DNA of 64,000 bases from Lepisosteus oculatus (lineage: Eukaryota; Chordata; Actinopteri; Semionotiformes; Lepisosteidae): positions 62,001 through 126,000 of the forward strand of contig NW_027167705.1 in assembly GCF_040954835.1 (NCBI RefSeq), written 5' to 3'. Both the position numbers and the translations under genes were made by a program. Below the pieces are notes generated by a model. The model did not search any database and had not been told where the DNA came from. It saw only the letters and a list, made by a program, of their open reading frames with translations. Positions 10,325 to 20,429 of the stretch are shown in pieces (the stretch's first letter is position 1; each line of letters begins with the position of its first letter).

Positions 10325-11503
10325 CTCTTCTTATGCCCTTTTTTATTTTAATTCTCTATTAGTTGATTCTAGAATCTCTACAATGGAGATGAAAACATCA
10401 GTTTTATAGCAGACAATATGACATTATTTATAGTCCAATTAGAAACTTATTACCCTGTTTTTAACATAATAACAAATTAAAATTGATTAAAACTAAGTTT
10501 GGAACACCAGGGAACATAACAAATGATTTTTAGGAAAACCATGAAGTTCTCTGTGTCCAATGCCTGCAAGGGGAGAAAGCTAGAATCCTTAGATTTTTTC
10601 AAAATTTGAAAATAAACATCATATAACAACAGCTTTCATTCCTAGGAGTGAAAAATAACCATTTTTGAAGACATAGTAGTTTCTAAAACACTACAATAAA
10701 GTTAAAAACATCAGTTTTATATTACATTATTTTTAGTAAAATTAGTCATTTTTTGCACTATTTTTAATAAAATATCTAATTAAAAGTGATTAAAATTAAG
10801 TTTGGAACAACAAGGAACACAAAAAAAAAGATTTTTAGGAAAACCATGAGGTCCTCTGTGCCCGATGCCTGCAAGGGGAGAAAGCTAGAATCCTAAAAAA
10901 AAGTTATCAATTCTAGAGCCTAAGAGGAAAACAAGACAAATGTATATCTCCAAATAATTTTATGTGCTTCAGAAGAGCCCAGGAAAGTTTTTTGCATACA
11001 TGAAACCACGCCCGTTTGCACATAAGCAGACATGGTTGCACACACGACTGCATGAAAGCACACGTGCATGCGAAGTCATCCTGTTAAGCATTTGAAAAGC
11101 CGCACCACGGCGCACTTGAAATAGCTCTTACATTAGTGGTCGACACAGGAATCGCCTTTTTATTTACGCTCTTACCAACGCGATGGAAAGCAAAACAAAG
11201 CAAAGCAGAGCAAAACAAAACGAACAAACGCAAAACCCTCACGTCCCGCACTTGCATATAACGCCGTTACGTGCCCAAGCGGTATTGTACGTCATCCTAG
11301 CACTGCACCCCGGGGCGTACGGTATATGGGAATGAGCACACGCCACGAATCGTCTGAAATCACTCCCTACAGCTGTAAGGCGCCTTGAAGCGTGCACCCC
11401 CAACATTCTTCTTTGCGCATCTGTGAAAGGTAAACTCTTGAGCAAACTCTGAACCAGCTCTAAGGAAACTAATCCGATTAGACGTTACTTTGACTCATCC
11501 TTT
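10325..11503. repeat. Large inverted repeat, inner left arm
   Basis: The reverse complement of about 13500-15300. With the adjoining module C copies the whole left arm runs from about 5930 to 11503, interrupted by the LTR-like and LINE insertions. The AT-rich part contains two internal tandem copies ending in CCTGCAAGGGGAGAAAGC. No gene found. Confidence 0.8.
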
Positions 11504-11899
11504 AACAGTTTTCAGTCTCTGTCTTTAAACACCTTGCTCAGTCACATTCAAGCCACAAGTACTCTTCTCGGATGTTGCACAAACAAATCCTAATGTCTTG
11601 AAAGCATTGCAGCATGTTTGTGTCCCACTTCCCGTGGCTGCAGGACGACTGACACGATCGGACAAACACAATCTGTGGCGTTTAGCGTGACATAGTCTTG
11701 CAGGCATCGTGCTGTCTTACTGCAATACTATACCACTTGAGGAAACAGTTAATCTGGCCATGAAACTCATTTGAACGTCTAGCTACAGCAACTAACAATA
11801 ACATGATTTATTCAGGATGTGTGGAACCAGCACGTCCCGGAGACAGCTTCTGAAATCGTGAGCATTCTCTGGTGGTGTCCTGGAGGGCTCCCCGGGCAT
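11504..11899. repeat. Gly module copy in palindrome centre
   Basis: Non-coding sequence matching 1170-1540 in direct order. It includes the uninterrupted L1 target sequence near 11865. Confidence 0.6.
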
Positions 11900-11971
11900 G
11901 TGTTGGTGGTATAGTGGTGAGCATAGCTACCTTCCAAGCAGTTGACCTGGGTTCGATTCCCGGCCAACGCA
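11900..11971 (+). pseudogene. tRNA-Gly(TCC)-like, probably decayed
   Basis: 72-nt paralogue of the gene at 3173. The anticodon TCC and B box are kept. The acceptor has a G-T pair (GTGTTGG/CCAACGC), the anticodon stem has an A-C mismatch (CTACC) and the T arm has one change. It could be a weak gene or a young pseudogene. Confidence 0.7.
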
Positions 11972-12212
11972 GTGGCAAGTGTTTTCAAATGCTGTCACAA
12001 GCCTTGGATTGTGACTAGCAAAGCAAAGCCTTTTGAAAGAGCTAAAGCACTGCAAAACGGAATTGAAGGAGAATCTTACAGGGGATTCTGAGCGGTGTCT
12101 AAATAAATAAATTCACAGCGTCCGCGGATGGCATTTTGCAGCTGGAAGTAGATGTCGACGCTTTTTGCACACAGCACCAAAAAAGCGTCTTTTTTGAAGG
12201 TACAGGCATTGA

Positions 12213-12283
12213 GCATTGGTGGTTCATTGTTAGAACTCTCGCCTGCCACGCAGGAGGCTTGGTTTCGATTCCTGGCCAATGCA
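12213..12283 (+). tRNA. tRNA-Gly(GCC)
   Basis: 71-nt cloverleaf with acceptor GCATTGG/CCAATGC and anticodon loop CTGCCAC (GCC). TTTT at 12287-12290 follows. The D-loop GG is changed (ATTGTTAG) and the T stem has a T-T mismatch, so expression or stability may be reduced. The paralogue at 52639 has anticodon CCC. Confidence 0.75.
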
Positions 12284-12344
12284 GTGGCTTTTGCAGCGAG
12301 CTGCTCCATCACTTGCATCCCAACTTTTGCAACTCGCAACTGAA

Positions 12345-12585
12345 AACCCACTGAAGCTAAGCAGGTGTGAGCCAGGTCAGTACCTGGATGAGGGTGAGCT
12401 ACAGGGAAAAACAAAGCTTCCAGCTGGAAGTGGTGTTAATGGGGCCAGCAGGGAGGCGCTCACCCTGAGGTCTGTGCGGGTCCCAATCTCCCAATATAGT
12501 GACGGAGAAGCTGTGTTGTAAAAGGGCGCTGTCTTTTGGATGAGATGTAAAACCGAGGTCATAGTGCTCTGTGGTCATTAAAAAT
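12345..12585 (+). mobile_element. 5S-derived SINE fragment (DeuSINE/SINE3 type)
   Basis: The head GAAGCTAAGCAGGTGTGAGCC and GTCAGTACCTGGATG resemble the 5S rRNA internal promoter region. The body GGCGCTCACCCTGAGGTC ... GATGAGATGTAAAACCGAGG is the widespread fish SINE body. It is truncated before the usual 3' tail. A second copy of the same truncated fragment is at 52768-53010, so the module was duplicated after truncation. Confidence 0.75.
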
Positions 12586-12801
12586 GACCACCAAAACCTT
12601 TGACAAAAGCTCTTGGTAATTGATGGTCTTCAATAATGTTTCTCCTTTAGGTACATTTAAAATCAGCTGAATAATGCTGTGAAACCATGAAACTGCATGA
12701 GAAAGCCCGTACACTGAATTACACGGCTTTCTATTCAAAGGAGGACAAAAGAAATTCCCTGAGTTCGATTTTTTGCAGCACAGAGAGGGGCACTGTCACG
12801 A

Positions 12802-12875
12802 GGCCGGTTAGCTCAGTTGGTTAGAGCGTGGTGCTAATAACGCCAAGGTCGCGGGTTCGAGCCCCGTACGGGCCG
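12802..12875 (+). tRNA. tRNA-Ile(AAT)
   Basis: 74 nt with acceptor GGCCGGT/ACGGGCC, D arm TAGCTCAGTTGG, anticodon loop CTAATAA (AAT) and B box GGTTCGAGCCC. TTTT follows within 10 nt. All stems pair, so it is likely functional. Its duplicate at 53267 has lost the 5' anticodon stem. Confidence 0.92.
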
Positions 12876-13164
12876 TGTCCTTTTCTCCTCTCTTACCAAA
12901 GCTGTTAGGTTCCTTTCCGTGGTGAGATGGGTTGTCCTGCAACGCTGCCACACAGTGCCGACAGACAAGAGTGTTGCGGGAGAAGAGAAAAGTGTTTGAA
13001 GATTTAAGAGTGTCTTAGGTGGAGCCAAAATCAAGTGTCACAAATGCAAGTGGGAAGATTTCCAATGTTTAATATGGTCAAAATAAGCGGAACTTACCAG
13101 CTGGTCCGGCACAGTCTTCCATGCTTTTGTCATATACTGTAAAGTGGTGTCGAACTGGGTGTCG

Positions 13165-13203
13165 AACTGGAGCCTCACCATTTGCATATGTGAGGCTCCA
13201 GTT
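13165..13203. repeat. Perfect hairpin with octamer in loop
   Basis: The 14-bp arms AACTGGAGCCTCAC and GTGAGGCTCCAGTT enclose an 11-nt loop containing ATTTGCAT, the Oct1/POU octamer. It lies downstream of tRNA-Ile in the palindrome centre. Function unknown. Confidence 0.6.
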
Positions 13204-13499
13204 ATACATCGATTGTCACATTAAATGACAAAAATGAAGAGAGTTAAAGCAGCTGGAGAGGTTTTCTTACAACTTTTGAGCTGACAGTTTTGGAAAATGT
13301 TTCCTTCACGCTGCACTGTACAACATAGGCAGCCAAGAGTCTCCAAAACAAAACAGAATGGACAGATAGGAGAAAATTCCCACTCGTCCTGAAGTTCCCA
13401 AAATCCAGCACTGAGCGTAAACAAAGTGTCTAAGTAGCGTGGGAATGTTAAACCTAACCCTAGCTGGAGTTTGAGCAATCCAGCACTGAGAGTAAAAAG

Positions 13500-15375
13500 A
13501 TGAGTCAAAGTAACGTCTAATCAGATTAGTTTCCTTAGAGCTGGTTCAGAGTTTGCTCAAGAGTTTACCTTTCACAGATGCGCAAAGAAGAATGTTGGGG
13601 GTGCACGCTTCAAGGCGCCTTACAGCTGTAGGGAGTGATTCGAGACGATTCGTGGCGTGTGCTCGTTCCCATATACCTTACGCCCCGGGGTGCAGTGCTA
13701 GGATGACGTACAATACCGCTTGGGCACGTAACGGCGTTATATGCAAGTGCAGGACGTGAGGGTTTTCGTTTGTTCGTTTTGTTTTGCTCTGCTTTGCTTT
13801 GTTTTGCTTTCCATCGCGTTGGTAAGAGCGTAAATAAAAAGGCGATTCCTGCGTCTACCACTAATGTAAGAGCTATTTCAAGTGCGGCGTGGTGCGGCTT
13901 TTCAAATGCTCAACAGGATGATTTTGCATGCACGCGTGCTTTCATGCAGTCGTGTGTGCAACCATGTCTGCTTACGTGCAAACGGGCGTGGTTTCATGTA
14001 TGCAAAAAACATTCCTGGGCTCTTCTGAAGCACATAAAATTATTTGGAGATATACATTTGTCTTAGTTTCCTCTTAGGCTCTAGAATTGATAACTTTTTT
14101 TTCATTTTTGGCATTTTTCATCATTTTCCAGAAAGTGGTTGCAAGCCCGATATCATGCGAAGAAACTTCAGGATTCGGGGATCAGTCAATGGATTTTCTT
14201 CAAAGTTGGATTTTTGCACTCTGTGGACCAAGAGATGTTGTTCTATAATGTTTTTTTTTTTCAAATTTAAAAATATCATTTTTTCATGGAGCTTTGAATG
14301 GGATGGATTCACCCTCCTTTAGCTAGGACAGAGCTCCAGGAGCCTGGGTAGGATTCTAGCTTTCTCCCCTTGCAGGCACCTGGCACAGAAGACAATATTT
14401 TTTTCCTTAAAATCTTTTTTTTTGTGTTCCTTGTTGTTCCAAACTTAATTTTAATCACTTTTAATTAGAGATTTTATTAAAAATAGTGCAATAAATGACT
14501 AATTTCACAAAAATTAATGTAATATAAAACGGATGTTTTCAACTTTATTGTAGTGTTTTAGAAACTAATATGTCTTCAAAAATGGTTGTTTTTCACTCCT
14601 ATGAATGAAAACTGTTGTTATATGATGGTTTTTTTTTCAAATTTTAAATGATCATTTTTTCATGGAGCTTTGAAGGGGATGGATTCACCCTCCTTTAGCC
14701 AGGACAGAGCTCCAGGAGCCTGGGTAGGATTCTAGCTTTCTCCCCTTGCAGGCACCTGGCACAGAAGACATCATTTTTTTCCTTAAAATCTTTTTTTTTT
14801 GTGTTCCTTGTTGCTCCAAACTTAATTCTATTCACTTTTAATTAGAGATTATATTAAAAATAGTGCAATAAATGACTAATTTCACTAAAAATACTAAAAG
14901 TAATATAAAACGGATGTTTTTAACTTTATTGTAGTGTTTTAGAAACTAATATGTCTTCAAAAATTGTTATTTTTCACTCCTAGGAATGAAAGCTGTTGTT
15001 ATATGATGTTTATTTTCAAATTTTGAAAAAGCAAAGGATTCTAGCTTTCTCCCCTTGCAGGCATCGGACACAGAGAACCTCATGGTTTTCCTAAAAATCA
15101 TTTTTTATGTTCCCTGGTGTTCCAAACTTAGTTTTAATCAATTTTAATTTGTTATGTTACAAACAGGGTAATAAAGTCTTAATTGGACTATAACTAATGT
15201 CATATTGTCTGCTACAAAACTGATATTTTCAGCTCTATTGTAGAGATTCTAGAATCAACTAATAAAGAATTGAAATAAAAAAAGGGCATAAGAAGACATT
15301 ACCAACAACGACCACAAGATGGAGATATTTTCCAAAGAGGCAAGAGGGGCAAAGCTGCAATAAGGTAATATCATT
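13500..15375. repeat. Large inverted repeat, inner right arm
   Basis: The reverse complement of about 9200-11503, without the Rex1-like LINE. The innermost 300 bp recur a third time at 22756-23062. It contains two tandem copies of an AT-rich segment that includes CTTTCTCCCCTTGCAGGCAC. No gene found. Confidence 0.8.
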
Positions 15376-15379
15376 TTTT

Positions 15380-16145
15380 GAAAGAGATTGTTGTCAGAAT
15401 GCACATCCGTATCCCAAACAGAATCTCTAGTAAAATATGATCATTTGTGAAACAGGCAAATGAGTGTCAGCTACAATATGATTGCTACATATCTGCATTT
15501 GTTGGTATTTAAGGAGTAAGAGTGCAGGTTTAAACCTGCGATCCAGTGTGTTGAAGAATTTCACAACACTACCTCTAGCACATATGGAAATAAATCCTCA
15601 TAATGATTATTGCCCTGGGCATGTACCAAAAAATCAGTGAGCATATATATATATATCACTGGGTTGAAGCTAGAAACACAGAATAACTGCAAACACATCC
15701 TAAATACAGTGTTCCAGCACCTTTGACCTCATCCAGAACGTATCATTTCTTGAAAAGGATTGCTGTCCGAATGCACATCTGAATCCCAAACAGAATCTCT
15801 AGTAAAATACGATCATTTGTGAAACAGGCAAATGACTGTCTCAGGGGCCCATTTCTCATTGTCAGACACATGTATGCAATGCTTTCACTGTGCATTGAGC
15901 AATAGGGATCAAAAACACCGCAGGTAAGGTTAGAAGTCATGTTCTATGATCATTTCTTTCAGCATTAGGGACTAAATATACTAAACGTATGATGCTAAAA
16001 TGTTATTTTTACATATATTAATGTAATAAATGATTGCTTATGCTTTATAAACAAATCTAATTATAATAAAAGCTTAAGTTTTGTATTTATCTTGTACCAT
16101 AGAACATGATTTTCTTTGTATTTCAAGCCCACAAAGTGTCCAAAT
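15380..16145. repeat. Module C, inverted copy
   Basis: The reverse complement of parts of 5915-6400 and 8900-9240. It forms the outer portion of the right palindrome arm. Non-coding. Confidence 0.7.
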
Positions 16146-16164
16146 GATGCACCTTTGATGCTCC

Positions 16165-17515
16165 AAATGATCTTTTTCTTTTTTTTCCCTCGTACTCGAG
16201 GGTCAATTTCCTGTTCCACACGTGATTTCAACATTTTCCTTGGGAGATGTCAAGCCAGCAAGCCACTGCTGTGGTTCAGTGGCCAGCGTGGAGTTCAGTG
16301 GCCCTGTTGTACACAGAAAGCACATTGAGCTCCTTGGACATGAAAAGTTCCAGATAAAAGCCATTTGTCATCCTTTCTCTTGGTGTCGATGTTGCTATTG
16401 TATGTAAAGGTGGCAACTTGCTCAGCGAGCAGGCGGAGCACACACCGAATGCAGATGTGTCTGAGTGGTGTGTCCAAGTGGCTGCAAAAGGACAGCACTC
16501 CTGGGGCGCTGTGGCTTAGTTGGTTAAAGCGCCTGTCTAGTAAACAGGAAGCCCTGGGTCTGAATCCCAGTGGATAACCGCCTACGGCTAGACTTAATTA
16601 AATGCAAGTATTCATTTCCTGTCTTTAACGCGACTTGTTTTTCTTAAAATTGATGGAATTTGCAAAACATGAAATACAAACATTGCTAATCAGCGCTAGC
16701 GGCTGGCAAAAAAAAAGAAGTCAGCAATGTTTTTTTTCTTTAACCTTAACCCTGCTAATGGAGAAGAGTTAAACGACCGAGTCTATGCAGCTTAAACGGT
16801 GCTCATGTCGGGTTCTTAGCTGAAAGGGTGGTAAATCACGCTCACCCCAGTCCTTAATCTTTTAAAGAGGATACAAAATTGAACCTAGTCGCCACATCAC
16901 ATACATCCTGTTCAACGATAAAAAGGTGACATCTATCCTCGATCCAGAGTAAATCCCACGTTGAGGGCATCTTTTTTTTCACTTTACCGTGAATCGGGCT
17001 CGGCTGCACAGAGGAGAGAGCAGAGCAATGAGGTCACGGGGACAGGGGAGTCACACGCTGGTGGTTTAAACACGCGGAAGAAAACTGAGGGATCCACATT
17101 ATGTGGACCCTCCGTGCGCCATCAGTCCACACTCTGGACTCTGAATCCTGCCATCCAAGTTAAGATCTCGGCGGAACCTGAGGCGCAGTTCCTTCTTAAA
17201 ACGTAATCTGGTGAGCATTTCTAGAATCGTACTTGTATAGATGCAGCCTTTAATGTGTTGCTAGGTTAAAATTGATGACTTCTTGAACTTCAGTAGGCAA
17301 CTGCCCTCTTGATTTCGGATTTAATTTCTTTATTACAGGGGCGCTTTTATGAAGACAGAGTCATGTTCAGGTACTTTGCTTGATGGAGGAAGCATGTTTC
17401 GGACTCTGTGATCTGCTCACCTGGAAAGGTCTGCTGTACTACTACAAGAGAGAAGTAGAGTCTGGAAGAATGGACAATTTTATGATGCTTTGGAAGATAA
17501 TGTTTTTTTTTTCTT
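16165..17515 (+). repeat. Thr-tRNA module, copy 2
   Basis: Direct copy of 4079-5398, near-identical by eye, with its own deletion at the tRNA-Thr 3' end. It continues into the Arg(ACG) module. Confidence 0.75.
16505..16573 (+). pseudogene. tRNA-Thr(AGT), 3' acceptor lost
   Basis: All arms up to the T arm are present (anticodon loop CTAGTAA). The sequence jumps from GAATCCCAGTGG into downstream flank, removing the 3' acceptor strand and terminator. This deletion is separate from the one at 4415-4470. Confidence 0.8.
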
Positions 17516-17706
17516 TGAAATCGAAATGAATCAGAATATCAGTGCAAAAGACAAACTCTTGGTTTGGTTTAAAGAGATATGGTTTTAAAACAGACAAGAT
17601 GTAGAAAACAGGTGTTTCTCACTTTTGGAAAAGAATGGACCGGGGGTAATATTTTACTAGTTGCAGTGCTGATCTCACTGGGTTACAGTCCTGCAGTGTC
17701 ACACCA

Positions 17707-17779
17707 GGGCCAGTGGCGCAATGGATAACGCGTCTGACTACGGATCAGGAGATTGCAGGTTCGACGCCTACCTGGCTCG
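17707..17779 (+). tRNA. tRNA-Arg(ACG)
   Basis: 73 nt with acceptor GGGCCAG/CTGGCTC, D arm GGCGCAATGGATAACGC and anticodon loop CTACGGA (ACG, to inosine). The terminator TTTTT lies at the start of the 3' flank. One T-stem mismatch (GCAGG/CCTAC) is seen. The copy at 43801 repairs that pair. Confidence 0.85.
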
Positions 17780-17862
17780 GGTCGTTTTTAAACGCATCGG
17801 GCAACTCCCTACGTAGTCTGTGCTACTTACTGCATTGTAATCGTACCCAGTAAGAGATTTCC

Positions 17863-19270
17863 TTCATGTAAATGAACTGCACCTGACAGCTTTAGAAAAA
17901 CACCTGGGCTCAGTACGGTGCTGAGAGCTCAGCGTTGCTGTTCTAATTAGCACGCACTGCATCGGCTATGAGCCCGAACCTTTCAATTATTCCGATCAGT
18001 AAGTCAACACGTAGTCCACATGAACGGTAGAAATATTCTCTTGTCTGTCTCTTGTTTGTATAGAACTGAATGTCCCTGACAATGTACTGTTAGTTTTAAT
18101 TGAAGAACGGCATTTGTGTTCAAATATACCAGACAAGTTTACGTAACTGCTCATGCGACACTCAGTTGTAATTAGTCAAGAAATAAAGTCGAACAACAGC
18201 TGCGGGTTTGATTCTGAACGTATGAGATTGCAGCGCCTTTTACTTTCATTGACAAATGATAGAGATTCGAAGAGAGATCCTTCAGACCAGCAAGCAAACC
18301 CACGGCTATTTCGGTTTTCTATCTAGGCAACGTTGGTGTCTGCAATAGCATACATGAAAGCGTGATGCAATTTCTGTGGCTACATTTGTTGCACGTCATG
18401 CACAGTAAGAGTGTTTCTAACACCAAATAAAAAGTCAACAATTAGCGATCACGCCTTCTCCTCAGTTAACCCACTGAAACCCTTGCTGTTAACAGTTCTT
18501 TACTGCGTGCTTTACCAGCACCTACATATCGTGTCGGTTCTTTCAGCTTTATTCATTAGGTTTTCAAAGGCATAAGTAGAGCACCAGAGGTGCGAACGCA
18601 GAATGCGTGGTTATCTGAAGAATTGATTTCCACGGCAGCGGGTCCAAACGATTTCGCGTTTTTATAGTACCAGGAAAGGAGAAGCGGCACTTCGCCTCTG
18701 CCGCGCAGGCACAAGGCGACGTGCGGCAGACGCCGGAGTCGGTAGGTTTCGAACCTGCGCGGGGAAGCCCCAACGCATTTCGAGCCCATCGCCTTAACCA
18801 CTCGAGCACGACAAATGCGAGCTCAATGCCGCCGCATTCCTCCTATAATCAAACACGGACTGCGAGGTGGCTGCGGAAACCTTTTTAAAGTTGGTCTTCG
18901 TTAAAAAAAATACCTTTCCAAGATTCGTGCCGGCAGACAGACACGCCTCAGAGGGTTTAAGGCTGGCTTCACGTTCAAATGGTAAAGTCCCCCAGTCCGG
19001 ATGTCAAAATGCAACTTTGGCAGACAGAAAAAACATCAACAAACCAAAAATGTGGACAAGGATTTTACAAGCTGCACCACACTGCACTTTCAAAAGTATT
19101 TACATTCGTGTTAGACGCAGGAATTGCCTTTGATTTGCGCGCTTACGAACGCCATGGAAAACGAAACAAAACTAAAGCCCTCAGCTCCTGCACTTGATTA
19201 TAATCCCGTTACGTGTCGAAGCAGGAATTTACGTCATCCTACCACTGCAACACGGGGAATAGAGGGAAAT
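17863..19270. repeat. Arg-Ser linked segmental duplication, copy 1
   Basis: About 1.4 kb running from the tRNA-Arg 3' flank through the Ser(CGA) relic, highly similar to 32798-34206. The part up to about 18400 also recurs at 43965-44440. No protein gene seen. Confidence 0.8.
18734..18815 (-). pseudogene. tRNA-Ser(CGA), decayed
   Basis: Minus-strand copy of the Ser(CGA) gene at 33657. The B box GGTTCGAAACC and the CTCGAAA loop remain. The acceptor (TTTGTCG/CGACTCC) and the anticodon stem carry mismatches. Confidence 0.75.
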
Positions 19271-19399
19271 GAGCACAAGCTACGAATTGTCTCTAATCAG
19301 TCCCTACAGTTGTAAGACGCCTGGAAGCGTGCACCCCCATCATTAATCTTTGCGCATCTGTGCAAGGTAAACTCTGGAGCAGTCTCTGAAACGGCTCAA

Positions 19400-20040
19400 A
19401 GGAAACACGTGATTGATTCCATGTGCATCTGGGGTTCATTTCTTATTTACATTTAATTCAAGGGAAAGGCTTGGGTCAGTTTCAGACGGCCTCCAACAGC
19501 GAGATTCAAGCGCCCCACCTTCAGCCCAATCTGCGCCGCCAGAACGCCAACGGCTCCTCTGGTCTCCGGGGTGCGGTTGTGACCCCGTAACCTAAAGTGT
19601 TGGTGGCAGACAAATGGAGACTAACAGGTGATGTCCTAGGACATGACTACATTGTGACACTCGGTGGGGATGGTGACCATTGCTTGGAAAAGAGTGCGAG
19701 GCCCCTTTAGAAAAACATTTTGTTAACAGGCATTCTGCCTCAGCCTAAACACCTATAGCTTGCAAAGCGCATGCTATTAGACAGGCACCTCTGCAAGACC
19801 TTAAGAGTCTCTTAAACTAGTGATAGTAAGGTGTTCCCAATGGGCGATGTTTGGCTTTCAAATCATCTCTCTGTGGAAGCGCCGCGATGCAGCTGTTTAA
19901 GGCTTAGAAGCAGCTGACTGTTTCACTACCTAGCTGATTACTGTCAGTCAGGGAGCTCAGAGGTGAAAAGCCTGTCTGAGAGACAATTCGCCGTCGATCA
20001 GTTCAATATGTTCCGTACCAACTCGGCGCACCTGAGATCA
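19400..20040. other. Unassigned intergenic stretch
   Basis: No convincing gene, RNA or named repeat is visible. Short open frames have no recognisable domain. Confidence 0.4.
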
Positions 20041-20158
20041 TCTTGGTAGCTGTGTAGCTCAGATGAGTGAGAGCGTGTGTGTGTGTGTACCACCGTGATT
20101 GGATGCCGGTCCTTCTCAGGTCACAGTAAACCTTCTGCTGCCTAGCTTTCCCCAGTGT

Positions 20159-20231
20159 GCCCCAGTGGCCTAATGGATAAGGCACTGGCTTCCTAAGCCA
20201 GGGATTGTGGGTTCGAGTCCCATCTGGGGTG
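20159..20231 (+). tRNA. tRNA-Arg(CCT)
   Basis: 73 nt with acceptor GCCCCAG/CTGGGGT, D arm GGCCTAATGGATAAGGC, anticodon loop TTCCTAA (CCT) and B box GGTTCGAGTCC. TTTT follows at 20241-20244. All stems pair. It is single-copy in the window and likely functional. Confidence 0.92.
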
Positions 20232-20429
20232 CTCCTGTCCCATTTTGAGCGTACAAATGTCCTTGTGATTTGCAAAGCTGCAACCCCACCTTACTCAGTG
20301 AGCATCTCTGCTTTTCTCTCACATACAGTTGGGAGAAAAACTTTTGTAAACAGCCCTTCGGAATGATGTGGATTTCTGCATGAATGGCTCCTAACATGTG
20401 ATCTTATCTTTATCTAAGTCATAATAATT

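Noticed and set aside
20045-20105. tRNA-like TAGCTCAGATGAGTGAGAGC with a TG run
   Set aside because: It has an A-box-like start, but no matching T arm or acceptor was found. Probably a SINE-head scrap.
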